Notes: generated by a model not told the origin, from the letters alone. A stretch of DNA of 64,000 nt from Gigaspora rosea (GCA_003550325.1 QKWP01000823.1:68378-132377); one strand, 5' to 3'. Positions 10,882 through 23,059 are shown, counted from the first letter of the stretch. Translations and numbers: made by a program.

Positions 10882-11156
10882 TAGCGATGTATCGCTACCC
10901 CTGGTAGGCCAATTAGAAAGCAAGATCAGGTGTAACGTGAAATCGAAAAATTTTGCTACGAAATCATATCTTTGTGCTTTAACAAAAAAAATTCCTTGCA
11001 CAATTTTACTATAAACCTCCTCTTATCGCCTTCACACCACCTTCACCTCACCTTCACCTCACCCTAACCCTAACTAATGAAAAAATCGGGTCATTTTAGG
11101 ATGGTTTGATTTCACGTTACACATGATCTTATAGGTGGCGATATATCTGATATCGC
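10882..11156. mobile_element. ~275-bp MITE with TATCGC and TAACGTGAAATC inverted segments
   Basis: The left arm GCGATGTATCGCTACC followed by GATCAGGTGTAACGTGAAAT pairs with the right arm ATTTCACGTTACACATGATC and GGTGGCGATATATC..ATCGC. The core holds CACCTTCACCTCACCCTAACCC, a telomere-like CCCTAACCCTAAC. The GATCAGGTRTAACG word also occurs at 15593-15606, so this is a dispersed family. No TSD assigned. Confidence 0.65.
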
Positions 11157-12259
11157 ATATGCTTTTTTTTATTTATATCGATATAAAAAAAAATTAGTTT
11201 GAAAATTTTACAATAATATTGAAAATTCTACCTGAAAACAATGTCTACTTTAATAAATCAAGAATGCATAAATTGATTTCTATTCATTTTGATTTTTAAT
11301 TCAATGATTATTTAACTTTATGTATCTAATATATAACTTATGCATCATATGCAATTTTTTTAAATTTTTGCGTGTGATTTGATATTGTATTTGAATAATG
11401 ATTTTAGAAGCATTCAAGTAAGAATTCAAAGGCTTAAAAGAAAAACCTTTATAAAAAAAGATCGATTCATGTATAATTGAAAAAATATGCTATACTAAAG
11501 AACTTTATAAATTTATAATCTTTGTTATCGTCATTAATCAATATATGTTTCACGTCATCTTTCAATTTATGTCGATTATCAATTGACATACAGTAAGCTG
11601 GGTTTTCACCCATTGAGACGATTAAAAAATGATTCATAATGCAGATTATGAGATTTAATCTAATAGACTACTGATAATAATTACGCATTTATTAATTATG
11701 ATATTTTATCGTGGTGGATTTCGGTATCTTAGGTAGTGTTCCCACAAAAAAAGTTGTCCTGGTAAGATTTCAACATGGATCTGCGATTGTGCTCTTAGTC
11801 TAAATTGGGAATTGTAATTGATTCTGTGTCTATTGAGGTAAAATATGTAAACGATTTCTGTATCCATCGAGGTGAATTATGTGTAAAGGTGGCGGTACAT
11901 GAAATGTAATTATGTAACTTGAAACGAAAGATGTGCTGTATGTAGTAAAACCTGTGTAAGTCAGAGAGGGTTATGAGTAAGCTAGGGTGAAACCGCTCCA
12001 TTATTATAATGCTTAATAAGCACTCTATTGACTTCAATAAAACCCAAGATTTCGATTTGAGTTTTAATTAACATATTGAAAGTAGGCAGTATTGGCCGAA
12101 GAGACCCCTGAGTTATTGTCCGGAGGACTTTACTGTCCAAACCTGTAACGGGTACCCCTGTAGTAATGTTCAGAAATTACCCTGTTAAATAATAAACAGA
12201 ATTTAAAATAATTAAGTGTAATCCGCAGTTAAAGGGGTCAAAATTTTTGCCTTATATAG
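11157..12259. other. Non-coding interval
   Basis: AT-rich sequence, then a less AT-rich patch (11740-12200) without a convincing frame; the 80-codon minus-strand frame 11795-12037 has no recognisable motif. The patch 12085-12160 (GACCCCTGAG, GGGTACCCCTG) may be a decayed transposon end. Confidence 0.45.
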
Positions 12260-12540
12260 AGGATGGCTAAAGCCAGGTGCGTTTATATGTTTTTGATTAT
12301 TTAATTAAAATTAGGGTAAGGGTTAGTTAGGGGTTAGGGATGGGCTTGATTTATAAGCAAAATTGACTTCTCGACATTTTTTATTAATGCTCCTAGAAAG
12401 GTTTAGACACTTGTTTTTTGTATTTTCGGCGTTTTTCACTTTTTTTCTGTTTTTGTCTCGTCGGGCTGATCCGTAAAGATCAAATTTTACGATTTGATTA
12501 GCTCTCTATCATGTGAACGCACCTGGCTTTAGACGACCCT
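12260..12540. mobile_element. GTCTAAAGC-family MITE, copy 1
   Basis: 281 bp. Left AGGATGGCTAAAGCCAGGTG; right inverted AGGGTCGTCTAAAGCCAGGT. Flanks TTATATAG and (after two bases) TTATATTA are an imperfect TSD. The interior has TTAGGGTAAGGGTTAG and TTGACTTCTCGACATTTTT, both shared with copy 2 at 47492-47772. Confidence 0.8.
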
Positions 12541-12564
12541 GATTATATTAGAACAGTATTAGAA

Positions 12565-12727
12565 CAGGGTGAAACCTGAGTTGCGAAATAGTGAAATCCG
12601 CTTTGTAGATCGGGTTAGGGTGAAATCCGCGTTTTATTATGTTTTTTTTTATTATATAAAAGCGGATTTCACCCTCACGTGATGATCATAGCAGGTTTCA
12701 CTATTTCACAACTCAGGTTTCACCCTG
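12565..12727. mobile_element. 163-bp hairpin MITE (CAGGGTGAAACCTGAG ends)
   Basis: Left CAGGGTGAAACCTGAGTTGC; right end is its complement, with arms of ~36 bp (one or two mismatches), followed by a second internal pair GTGAAATCCGC / GCGGATTTCACCC. Nearly the whole element can fold. TSD not clear. Confidence 0.8.
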
Positions 12728-12943
12728 TAGTATTATATTTGTTGAATATTACTGGTGATGTGAAATTTACCATTTTTTCAAATTTCATGCACATAATACG
12801 CATAATATGCATGGAATTCTGGCTCGCATTAACCTTAATGTGGGCCAGAATTGTAAAATTCCAAAATGTTTCTAATGTTTCTAATGTTTTTTATGCATTA
12901 ATGTAAATGAAGTCTCACTCATCTATATTTGTTTATTGTTAAT

Positions 12944-13886
12944 TAGGCCTCCGCATGGGCCAGGGCTACCCATGGGTACCCTAAAGGTAGTAATATGAGG
13001 CCGGGCTTGGGCAACAAATTACAAGCCCTAGGGTAGGGCAGGGCTAAGAATATAAGCCCCTAGATTACACAGGTAGGGCTTGGGTATTGCTACTACCCGG
13101 CCCATGTACCCTAGAGTAGCCCATTAATATGTTGCACAATCAATTATCTTGCATAATTTTTTAATTATGTATATATCGACATCTGGATTTTTTTCGCCCT
13201 TAAATATCGAATAATAAATTTATTTTATTTTATTTTTTTTAAACAACTATAGATCCACCAAATAACCGATACATATCAGTAGCATATAGGTTGCATATAG
13301 GAGAGGTAAATCGATATCGGTAACATAACAGTAATATACAGGAACATTCTGTTATCTTACTCTTAGCACTATCTAAGAGTAAGATAACGGGATGTCCCTG
13401 TATGTTACTGTTATGTTACTGATATCGATCTACCTCCCGTTATCTTACCTATATGCAACATTTCCTTTTTTTTTTTAATCACATAATTTCATAATTTTGC
13501 AAACTGTATATGATCGAAATTGATCTTTATATAACATAAAAAGTTTGTGATATATCGATATCAGTTTTAATTAATTTTGGTAGTGACACGTGATGAGTTA
13601 TTGAATTTAATTTACTGTATATCAATATATAGTATTTACTATACATGTATCTGTAGTATCAAAAATTTTAATATAAATGCGCATATTAGTATTTAAGTCC
13701 ACAGGTACCCGTGAGCTCTATGGGCCGGGTATCATATTTTGAGTCCTAGAGCATCTATGCACCAGGTAGGGTATCATATTTAAGCCCTAGAGCAAGTGTA
13801 AGGGCTTGGAAGATGAGCTCTTATGTAGATGGGTAGGGCTAGGGTATTAGTACTACCCAGCCCTACCTGGCCCATGTGGAGGCCTA
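12944..13886. mobile_element. TAGGCCTCC-family hAT element, copy A
   Basis: 943 bp with a perfect 8-bp TSD TTGTTAAT (12936-12943, 13887-13894). Left TAGGCCTCCGCATGGGCC, right inverted TAGGCCTCCACATGGGCC (17 of 18). The ~180-bp subterminal zones are G+C-rich with GGGTA, GGGCC and CCCTA words. This is the reference copy for the two large nested relatives (15153-22298 and 30280-37312) and for the fragment at 4895-5016. No transposase. Confidence 0.95.
13291..13459. repeat. 169-bp long hairpin nested in copy A
   Basis: The arms begin TTGCATATAGG and continue with TCGATATC.GTAACATAAC, TACAGG.ACAT and GTTATCTTACTCTTAG, meeting at a tight loop near 13365. The right arm has an extra TAAGATAACGGG block, a word also found at the hairpin centre. 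Probably a separate foldback insertion. Confidence 0.85.
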
Positions 13887-13894
13887 TTGTTAAT

Positions 13895-15152
13895 TATTAT
13901 TTTGTTACTTTGTTCATGTTTCTGTATTATTGTTATATATTTATTGAACATTGCTGTAAATGAAGTATCACTCATCTATTTTTGTTTATTTGTTACTTTG
14001 TTCATGTTCCTATATTGCTATTCCGTGATTGTATTTGTTAAACATTACCTGTAAATATAGGTGCCAAATTCTTAAATTGGTGTTGCTCTCTCAATTTTTT
14101 TATAGTTACAACTATAGATGCTAGTGAAATTAATTTTACCAATTTCACCAATTTAACTTCAATTTCACCAATAATGGTGAAATTTATTTCACCGCTTCAA
14201 TTTTATTTTATCAGTACTGCAGTAGCTACTGCAGTATTTTTAGTTACAACCTACTGTAGTTTTTATTAATTAAAATTTAAGTATGGTTTGTTTTCTAAGT
14301 TAAAAAGCTGTATGTATAATTAAAACAAAGAAATCGCGTCATAATTAAAGTTATGGTTAGAACAATGTGATGATTAGGCAACTCCAATTTAATTCTTTGT
14401 TTAATATAATAAATTCAAAATTTTAAAGAGAGGGGATTTAAACAACATATAATTAGGTCCGGTTTGGGTTCAGCCAGGTCTGGTCCGGGTCTAGTCCAGG
14501 ATCGGACCAGATTCAGACTCTAAATTTTATGCAGACTGGTCTAAATCTAAATATACTTATACTGTATATATTTTTTGGTGCTAACAAGTTTACTTAGTGC
14601 ATGAAGTCAGAATTAATTAGTAAAATTTTATGAATTATAAGATTTTATAGAATTTTATTAATAAAATTTTATATTTGTACCTAGTGGGTATATACCCACC
14701 CCCACAGCAAACCATTTAGATCTTAGGATCCTGTGTAATATAATATGATCCAAAATTGCAAAACAAACATTCATTTTATTAAAAATTGCACCTTACATGC
14801 TCTAACAAAAAGTTTTCTTTAAGTGATTTTACTATATAACTGCCAAACCCTAACTTTAATCTTGGTGCTTACTCTAACTCTAAACTAACAAATACAAAAA
14901 TTTAATTCTTTAACATAGTTAAATATTGTTATTTTTGTAACTAGGTATTCGACTCTATGAATAAAAATTTTGTAGTTTATGTAACTAGGTAGCAAACCCT
15001 AAGGCTAAATTTAGTTTTTTCAATCTTATAATACACAAATTTTTATTAATTAATTCTAACTTTATATACTAAGTAAACATATTCAGCACCTAAAAATGCA
15101 TCAAATTGGCAGAGCTATTTTTATTTGAATTAATATATTTGTAGCTATGGCT
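13895..15152. other. Non-coding interval with dispersed-repeat debris
   Basis: Holds a perfect 22-bp palindrome near 14213-14234 (TACTGCAGTAGCTACTGCAG then TA), a GGTCCGG-rich patch (14455-14520), and two halves of the palindromic ~330-bp repeat (14570-14680 and 15038-15115, the family of 37372-39341). The halves are separated by ~360 bp that contains CCAAACCCTAAC and two ACTAGGTA words. No gene. Confidence 0.55.
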
Positions 15153-15784
15153 TAGGCTTCCACATGAGCCGGGTAGAGCTGGGTACTAGTGGTACTCTAG
15201 CTCTATCTGTTTGTACAAGGGCCCATTGTCTAAGCCCTGTTCTTACTCTAGGGCTCAGTTTTTAATACCTGTGCCTGGCCCATTAGGATATATGTACCCT
15301 TTGAACATCCCATAGGCCCAACTATTATTGCCTAAAAATAATCAATATATAACAAATATAAAAACAATCTACTATAATAACACTTATGACATAATAAAAA
15401 TATATAATTTATTAAAAAAATTTTAATTTATTAAAAAAGTTTACATATTTTTTACATCTCATATTTCTATAATTACTATATAGCACTACTTATTATTCTA
15501 TCTACTAGGAAAATGGAAACCATTTAGGGTCCGAAGGACCAAATATAAGCCAATAGGCATCAGTTAAATTGTTTTAATTGTTGTTTTTTTACGTTATACC
15601 TGATCTAGCCAATCAAAATTTGTAATTTGCGAACACACACACAACCAGATTATTATGACTCTACCATAATGTCTTTCGGACAATAACTATATAACACCTT
15701 TTATCTCTTTCGTCGATTTACTAAAATGCACTTGTTTTTGTACCAGTTTTAATTTTCTTCCAGATTATAAACATTATTCCTAGC

Positions 15785-16690
15785 TCCATTACACTTTTTT
15801 TTGAAAAGAAAAAGACATTAATAAGAACGAAAAAAAACAAGAACTAAGAGACTAGTACGTATCTTTTATATTCTATTGCACCTTTCACGGCAAAGCAAAA
15901 CCTGAAAAAGAAAAAAAACATTAGTAAAGAACGAAAAAAAAACCAACGTGAAATGAGAGACTAGTACTTATTTTTTATACCAGTTCTAGTTCCAAAATCT
16001 CTATTGCACCTTTCTTAATAAAGCAAAAACCTGAAAAAAAAACATTAGTAAGAACAAAGAAAAATAATATAAGAGACTGGTACTTATCTTTTGTACCGGC
16101 CCCAAATCTCAGATTCCAACCCGGTTCCATTTCAACCTTCCTGGCGAAGCACAAACCTGAAAAAATAAATTTTAGTAAATAATGAAAAAACAACAAGAAC
16201 TAAAAATAAAAAAAGTTCCTGGATCCCAAATTTCCAAATCCGTTTCCATTCACCTTCTTTGGCAAACACTAAACCTGAAAAAGAGAAAAAACATTAGCAA
16301 ATACAAAAAACAACAAGAAAAGAAATTAAAGGTTGGTACTTATCTTAGTACTAGTTCAAGTTCCGGTTTACAGATCATAATCCCAATTCCATTTTACCTT
16401 CTCTAGTGAAACACTAAACCTAAAAAAGATAAAGAAAATGTTAATAAATACAAAAAACAGCAACAAGAAAAGAGAATTAAAGACTGGTACTTATCTCAAT
16501 ACCAGTTCCAAGTCCTACTGCTTCCAGATCCTAATTCTAGTTCTATTTCATCTTTTTTGGCGAAAGAAGGCATTAGTGAAAAATGCAAAAAAAAAAAAAC
16601 TAAAAAAAGCAAAATTATATACTGGTACTTAACTCAGATCAGTCCAAGTCCTAATAGTTCCAAATTCTTTATTTCACTTTTAGCGAAACT
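15785..16690. repeat. ~120-bp degenerate tandem repeat, about seven units
   Basis: Unit theme: GACTGGTACTTATCTT, GTACCAGTTCYAGTTCC, TTTCACCTTCTTTGGCGAAG, AAACCTGAAAAAGAAAAAAC, ATTAGTAAGAACGAAAAAAA. It recurs about every 105-140 bp from 15790 to 16680. It gives rise to spurious short lysine-rich frames on both strands. Lies inside hAT copy B. Confidence 0.8.
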
Positions 16691-17254
16691 CTAATATCTG
16701 GATAATAAATAAAAATAAACAGTTATATATATATTTCTGTATTTAAACAAAAAAAGGCAAAATCAAAAAAAAATAAACCATTATAGAATTATCTATCTAA
16801 AGCAATAGTATTACGTAGATTATATTGGCATATCAGTATATATTCACCATTTACCAGATTATAATTAGTTGTTAGTCACGTGGAATGGTTTAACAGGTAT
16901 TATGGGCTAAAAGAGCAGGGTAAAGTATTACCCTAGCCCTATCCATCTGTGTAATAGCTTGGTACCTGGAGCCCTTACCCATATCCGCGGGCTCAAAAAT
17001 CGATACCCTGGCCCAGCCCTTGTGGTACTACCCATGAGTACCTATGGGCAGTGTTGTACGTTTTGGCTGTCCAAAGCCTTTTTTTGGCTTGTCTATGTCC
17101 AAAATTGTCCAAACGTCCAAGATTGTCCAAAGCTTGTCCAGACTTTAATAATTAATAAATTTATTTAAAAAATATAAGGAGAAAGGGGTATTGTGATGAA
17201 CATTAGTATCGTTGACTTTTAGATTATTTTATAATAATATTCATATTTAATATA

Positions 17255-17422
17255 AGGGGCATGCTATTTATTACATAATTTTTACTATAGATACATGGTC
17301 AGAGATAGTGATCACGTCTATATATTATATTAATCAATCAGAACTAGATAAAATGATTATACCATACATGGGTAGAGGTGGTTACTAAGTAAAAAATATT
17401 ACGTAATAAATGGCATGCCCCT
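17255..17422. mobile_element. 168-bp MITE with AGGGGCATGC inverted ends
   Basis: Left AGGGGCATGCTATTTATTAC; right inverted AGGGGCATGCCATTTATTAC, both continuing RTAAT.TTTTACT. Inserted in the 5' non-coding part of the pogo element. No clean TSD. Confidence 0.75.
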
Positions 17423-18357
17423 AACCATCTAAAAGAAAATGCGTATTAATAGCATGCTAAATAAATATAAAAAATAACTTTAAATCATCTGCATTTACAT
17501 AATATTGCACATTGTGTTCTTATTTTAGAGCCTGTATTACTTGAACAGAGCCTGTATTACTTGAACATAAAGAATAAAAAAAATTTTCTATTAGTCACAT
17601 TAGTGTCATGTTATACTCATACTCATAACACTTGCAATTATCAAATTAGTTTCCTTTGCAGTCGCTTCTTTTTTTTTATTCCTGAAGACTAATAAGTAAT
17701 GTTGATATTGGCTTTTATTTAAATTGTTTTAATCTAATAATGGTTCAGGCTTTGACTAGTTCTATCAGATTGCTATAATTTTATTAAGATTGTACTTATG
17801 TAAAGTTTTTTTAAAAAAGACCAAATCGTGCTTTAAATTATGCTTTTTTTAAATGGCACTTTTTATTATTTTCATTTTTATTTATTAAACTTTTTTGCAG
17901 TTAATATTTATTAAATTAATAATCAAATAAATTACACTTTTATTAAAGTGTAGTACTTTTTTTATTTATTAAACTTACTAATTACATACTTTTTACTTAG
18001 TTTATTTATTCTTGATTAATATTTTCTTTCTAATTTTTTTCTTATTTTTTTTTATTAGAATAAAATGCCTGAAATTTCTTATATTAATCGATGAGATGCA
18101 ATTTCTGCCGCAATTAATGAGTTAAACAAATAATCTGCTGATCATAAACGCCTGAGTATTAATAGTGTAGCCAAAGATTTTGGGCTTTCCAAAGCTACTT
18201 TACGACGTGTGTTTAAAAACAGAAGTCCACCCAATCGCTGGGGTCCACCTACTACTAGTATTCTTACAGAATATGAGGAAACCCAACTTGTTGGTTATTG
18301 TATAAATATGCAACGGCTTGGGTTTGGTTTGACTAAGTCTGGTATTAACCATTGCGT

Positions 18358-19187
18358 TGTCAGCCTAGATTTCTACCTCTTTAGAGAAATGCTAGAGACA
18401 GAGCGACTAATGCAGGGAGACACTTTATGTAATTCACACTAACTACTGTGGTATGCAAGAGTCGGAAGGGATACTGTTATTTGGGCAGTATTTTGTAAAG
18501 AGGATTGGGGGATTTGCAATTATGAAAGAGGCCACAATTAATAGTATATGAGGATACTAAGAATTGTATCAAATGTATTTCAGTAAAGACACACTACTTC
18601 ACTTATTCTTTATTCAATAAAACCAGAGATTCTTTACTTTGCTTTTTAGCAAAGGAAAAACCTTGAGTATTTATACATGTTTGTCCAATATAAATAAATA
18701 CAATAAGAAATAAAGAAATCTATATAATCGATAGATTTGATATATGCTAATGCTAAATATAATGGTTATAATGAATATAATAAAGATAATAAATATAATA
18801 CATATATCCTAAATATCAGCTATATTAGATATGTTAATTATATCTGTCAAAACTGTTATGTCCAAAATGTCCAATATGTCTAAAATGTCAGACATATCTA
18901 TGATTAACTGAAATGTCTAGGATTACTCGAAATGTCCGATATTTCAGTGTCACGGGTAGCGCAGTATTGATCGACCAATAAGATTTAGGCGCAGTAGGAC
19001 GTTTTGTAAAGACCAATCATTTAGTTTTGACTAGGTTGAGCTAGAAGGGTCCAATCAAGATGATTTTGGTACCATTCGAAAGCTCTCATCGAGGCGGTCA
19101 CGATGGTGGTAGTTTCATTAAAATTGGATTACGGGGTCAATAGTTATCGCCGTTATACGTTTAATACGTTTTTTTACAGGTCTAACA
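18358..19187. mobile_element. Probable solo LTR (fossil) inside the pogo transposase
   Basis: 830 bp starting TGTCAGCC and ending GTCTAACA (TG..CA), flanked by GCGT (18354-18357) and GCAT (19188-19191), a 4-bp duplication with one transition. It interrupts the transposase between NHC and IMEIL. The LTR-retroelement family cannot be named without an internal region, and no second LTR is present. Age unknown, but younger than the pogo element it sits in. Confidence 0.6.
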
Positions 19188-20022
19188 GCATAATGGAAAT
19201 ATTGCAACACAATAAATGGCCACATCCTTTTGGAGATAAAGGACCAGGTCAAAATTGGTAGACCAGGTTTATGAGAGATCATCCAGAGCTATCATTTCGT
19301 GTTTCCAAGAATTGTCTGAAGCTCAGGCACAAAGAGCCAATGCAACTATTGTTAAAGATCGTTTTAATTGACTTGAAAAAATTATTGCCGAAAATTCACT
19401 TACTGCGATACAGATTTGGAATATGGATGAGACCAGATTTGCCCTTGTACCTAAGTTAGAAAAAATTATTGCAAAAAAAGGCTCACGTCAGGTTCATAAA
19501 GTTGCTTACGGAAATTCTCATGAACATATCTCGGTTGCTCCTACAATCTCAGCCACTAGTTCATATATTCCACCTTTAATTATTTATAAAGGTATTCGCA
19601 CAATACCCAGTTTATTACAAGGTGCACCTCCTGGAACAGTAATAGGTTTTACAGAAACTGGGTATATGTGCGAAGACCTTTTTAAATGTACCTTGCCCAC
19701 TTCACTAACTCGATTCCTCCAATTCGCCCTGTATTACTTATGCCTGATGGTAATAAAAGCTACATCAGCTATTCGTGTATTGAATTTTGTTGTCAAAACG
19801 GAATCCTTCTTTACATGCTTCCACCTCACACAACTCATGTCTTGCAGCCATCCGAAATTCCTTTTGCAAAATTAAAAAGAATTTGGTAAACAATCGGATA
19901 AGTATCATAATACTACTAAAAAAGTAGTAACAAAGCATACTTTTGCGCAAATTCTTGCTCCAGCCTTTATTAAGACCTATATACCATTGGCTATTTGTAA
20001 TGCTTTCAAAACTATGGGCATA

Positions 20023-20364
20023 TGGGGTGTCTTTAATTAAAAGGGCCCATTTTTACATTTTTTTGAAAAATGAGTTTTCGTTAAATTCATATAAATTTTG
20101 ACATGATTGACTTTTTTTAATTATAAATGAAAGTCGAATTACATAATAAAAAATCAAGATAATGTAAAAAGAAAAATTACATGAGGCTGCGTAGAGCCAA
20201 CACGTCACGAGTTTACCCGATAGTCACCTGCCGTCTTTAACCAATCAATATCGTGAAATTTGATTGATCCCGGATCAGTCTGAAAATCAAAACAAATAAT
20301 TAAACTCAAATATCTCAAAATAAAATATATGTAAAAATGGGCCCTTTTAATTGAAGACACTCCA
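20023..20364. mobile_element. TA-target MITE (TGGGGTGTC family), copy 1
   Basis: 342 bp with TA TSD (20021-20022, 20365-20366). Ends TGGGGTGTCTTTAATTAAAA and inverted TGGAGTGTCTTCAATTAAAA, both continuing GGGCCCATTTTTACAT. It splits the transposase exactly between GI and W. The interior matches copy 2 (26947-27289) along its length, including GATAATGTAAAAG and CCAATCAATATCGTGAAATT. Confidence 0.93.
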
Positions 20365-20386
20365 TATGGTCATTTAACCCTAAGGC

Positions 20387-20959
20387 TAATGAACCAAGTC
20401 GACCTTAAAAAATCGACTTGACTAAGTCGACTTAAGTCGATTATAAAATTCGGCTATTAACTGAAAGTCGATTTCTTTATTTGATCATATCACGTGAAAT
20501 GCAACAACCAATCACAGTATGAGTTACACTTAGATTAACAAGTTACACTTAGATTAACAGTTAACACTTGATTTTTGAGTTAACAAGTTACACTTAGATT
20601 AATACTTGATTTTTGAGTTAATATAGTTAATATCGATATGTATAATTAAACGATTTAATTTTATTCTACAATGAGTTATGATTACGATTTTTAAAATAAT
20701 ACAATTTGTACAATGTCAATTTTTTTTTCCATTTATGTGATATTAGATTGTTTTATTTAAACATGCTCTTCAATTTAGTATTAATATTTTTAGAGCATTG
20801 AATTAGTTTACTCAATTGCATATATGTAATTTAATATCGATTGAAATTTTTTTGGGTAATGATTTTACCCTATCGACTAAGTCGGCTTTGCAAAAATTGG
20901 TTTGGTTAAGCCGACTAGTCGACTTAAGTCGATTTTACATATAACGACTTGTATCACTA
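20387..20959. mobile_element. TAGTGAWCC-family hAT MITE, short copy
   Basis: 573 bp with a perfect 8-bp TSD CCTAAGGC (20379-20386, 20960-20967). Left TAATGAACCAAGTCGACCTT; right inverted TAGTGATACAAGTCGT. The arms are rich in AAGTCGACTTAAGTCG. Short direct repeats of GTTACACTTAGATTAAC lie at 20523-20600. Same family as 3359-5124, which carries a Sel1 pseudogene. Confidence 0.93.
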
Positions 20960-21676
20960 CCTAAGGCTATTAGCCCAGATCGCTTGGATCCTTCATTAGT
21001 AATAGAACGATTCGACATGGTGCCTTTACCTAGTCAACTCTTGCCAAATTATTCAGACTCTTTATTAGTAACAAATGTAGTGCCTTCGTCAAGTCAATCT
21101 CTACAACTGACTATATCACCTTTATTATCGACTATTCAATCTAATTATTCACATAATACCTGTACAAATTTTAACCAGTTAATATCAGAAAATCAAACGC
21201 TTAAGAATGAAGTTGAATTACTAAAGCTTCAGGTTACAACAACTCAGGAAGAACTAGAAACCTATAAATATCCCGGGACAAGTTCTTTGCATTCAGTTCT
21301 CAAATACAATTTTTTTCGTGCCTCACAGGTTGAAGCTTTAAAATCTCCTAAGTTAGGTTCTGCTACTAAAAAAGGAAATCGCTTTCCTTTGCACAACTTT
21401 TGACTAACGAGAAAAGTTTGCAAAAATTAAAAGAAGCTAATGAGGAAGCAAAGAAGAAGATCGAAAAAGCTAAGCGAAAAAAAGAACTAGCAGCTCAGAA
21501 AAAAGAGCTGGCAGCACAAAAAAAAGAGCTAGCGGCGCAGAAAAAAGAGTTGGTGACGCAGAAAAAATTGAACGACAGCGAAATCTGGAACAAAAAAAGA
21601 AGAACGTGAGAATAAAAAACGCGAGAAAGAAAATTGCAATAATAGCAAGCTAGAACAAAGTAAAAGTGACGAATAG

Positions 21677-22122
21677 TTAAATTCGTAAGTCTAGAACACG
21701 ATAGAAGCGATCAAAATTAGAAAAAAATAATAATTGAATTAGTTTATTTAGCATTAGTACGTGCTTTAAATGATTTTAAATACTGTACTTATCTGTCAAA
21801 GTCCGGTGGTGTTTTTAAAGTTTCTACAAATAAATAAAAATATTATGTAAGCTTATGTTAATAAAGCGAAAAAAATTTTTTTTTATATTAAATTCCAATT
21901 TCGTCACAATACCCCCTACTTCCAAAAATCCTACCTTTTAATCCTGTGTATGAAATGATTATTGTATCCAAAACCGGTATATTTACACAATTAAAAATTT
22001 ATGTGAAATCTAATCTAAATTGAGTTTTGGTTCAATATATTTAAAAAAAATACAGGTTTATGCAGTAAGTATAAAGTTTTATAAGTAATAACTTTAACTT
22101 CGTCACAATACCCCTTTCACCT
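21677..22122. other. 3' non-coding part of the pogo element
   Basis: AT-rich. A near copy of the terminal motif, CGTCACAATACCCCC (21901-21915), lies ~200 bp inside the true end CGTCACAATACCCCTTTCAC (22101-22120). It may be a duplicated subterminal transposase-binding site. Confidence 0.5.
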
Positions 22123-22324
22123 TATAACTATATATTTTTTTAAATACTGAACACATTTTAGTTAAAATTAAAATAGGTTATTTTAATAAAATTTTAAGTA
22201 ATTTTACTTTATTTAATTGTTTAAAATTGTTCAAAATTGTCCAAAGCTGTCCCATGACAACACTACCCATAGGTAGCCCAGGCCCATGCAGAAGCCTACC
22301 ATAAGGATAAAAATCATATTCATT

Positions 22325-22680
22325 AGTTGATTAATCAACTATAAGTTTGACTAATCAACTAAATTTTTTTATAGTCAGTCAATTGATTAGTCGATTAGTT
22401 AATTAGTCAATTTATTGATTAGTCAACTAGTTATTAGTCGATTAGTCGATTAGTCAATTAGTCAATTAGTTGATTAATTGATTAGTCGATTGGTTGACTC
22501 AATTAGTCAATTATTTTGGTTGCTTGTCTATTAATTATCTATTTCATAATTTCATTGCTATATTCCTGGTATTCATTTTTTGTTTAATAGTTGACTAGCT
22601 GACTAATCAACTAATCGACTAATTAACTAATTGATTAATTGACTTATCTATTAGTCAACTAATTGACTAATCCAATCCGG
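22325..22680. repeat. TTGATTAGTC/GACTAATCAA low-complexity tract
   Basis: Dozens of variants of GATTAGTC, TTGATTA, CAACTAAT and their complements in both orientations, so the tract folds on itself (left half mainly TTGATTAGTC, right half mainly GACTAATCAAC). A shorter tract at 25970-26050 closes the other end of the element. Similar TTGATTAATCAA tracts flank the MITE at 50398-50885. Confidence 0.85.
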
Positions 22681-23059
22681 GCATATTCCAAATTGGAGAT
22701 CATTTGAGATCGAAGATCTAGAATGTTCTACAAAATTCAGCAAAATTTGATTGGCCCTGTCATATTTTTTTTGCGTCATTTTCTTACAAAGGTTTCACAA
22801 GATTTTTACTTACACTTGTCCCAACCAATATTCGAAATGATAATGTAAAACCTCTACTTTCGTTCATCCCAGTTAATCCCTGATTATAATTTGAGCTAAA
22901 AAAAAGTAAGTGAGACCTTAAGATCGGGATTTTTTGACACAAAATTTGCTAGTTGGAACAAGCGAACTTGTGAGCCTTGTTATTACTGTTAAGGTGTTGT
23001 TTGCAGAATCACCATTTATTGGTGTGTTTTTTTTTGGTTTAAAGCTTTTCTCTCTTTTG

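Larger units (their letters stand above)
12890..14060. repeat. ~105-bp tandem repeat interrupted by a hAT element
   Basis: GTAAATGAAGTMTCACTCATCT followed by TTTGTTTATT and TTGTTACTTTGTTCATGTT occurs at 12903, 13959 and partly near 14010, giving at least two units once the 943-bp hAT (12944-13886) is removed. No coding potential. Confidence 0.65.
18065..21676 (+). pseudogene. Pogo-like DDE transposase, interrupted
   Basis: Transposase of the surrounding TA-target element; cuts and joins DNA in the nucleus. Starts MPEISYI (18065). An HTH of the psq/pogo type follows (KDFGLSKATLRRVFKNR, ~18172-18225), then LVGYCINMQRLGFGL. The catalytic core begins HPFGDKGPGQNW (~19215). The first Asp is in WNMDETRFAL (19426-19428), the second in LLMPDG (19746-19748), and the acidic residue in LQPSEIPFAKLK (19854-19856), giving a DD35E spacing. 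After the core come ICNAFKTMGIW, then SFNPKA and, past two inserts, DPSLVIERFD (~20984). A Lys/Glu/Gln-rich tail with a repeated KKELAAQ heptad (21470-21550) looks like a coiled coil. It is broken by a solo LTR (18358-19187), a TA MITE (20023-20364), a hAT MITE (20387-20959), in-frame stops near the N terminus and a frameshift between the first and second Asp. Removing each insert with one TSD restores the expected reading (NHC-IMEIL, GIW-SFNP, NPKA-ISPD). Confidence 0.92.
17177..22122 (+). mobile_element. Pogo-type (Tc1/mariner superfamily) transposon remnant
   Basis: Inverted ends AGGAGAAAGGGGTATTGTGA (left) and, from the right, AGGTGAAAGGGGTATTGTGA (19 of 20), flanked by TA (17175-17176, 22123-22124). 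The empty site is recognisable from the other CAGTGTTG copies (AAAATATATAACTATATA). The interior carries a pogo-like DDE transposase (18065-21676) on the plus strand. It is inactivated by at least three later insertions and by point decay. Confidence 0.88.
17049..22265. mobile_element. CAGTGTTG-family hAT element, large copy
   Basis: Left CAGTGTTGTACGTTTTGG; right inverted TAGTGTTGTCATGGGACAGC. Flanks CCTATGGG (17041-17048) and CCCATAGG (22266-22273) agree at 6 of 8, both differences being transitions. Subterminal AAATTGTCCAAA and AATTACTTAAAATTTTATT match the 251-bp MITE at 1868. Nearly all of its 5.2 kb is the inserted pogo-type element. Confidence 0.85.
15153..22298. mobile_element. TAGGCCTCC-family hAT element, copy B (host of a deep nest)
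   Basis: Left TAGGCTTCCACATGAGCC, right inverted TAGGCTTCTGCATGGGCC; inner zones match copy A in the opposite orientation. TSD: CTATGGCT (15145-15152). On the right CCATGGCT is reassembled from CC.. at 22299 and ..CCATGGCT at 26075-26082 once the 3.8-kb element at 22303-26073 is removed (7 of 8). Of its 7.1 kb, most is later insertion, including the CAGTGTTG element and satellite-like repeats. Confidence 0.88.
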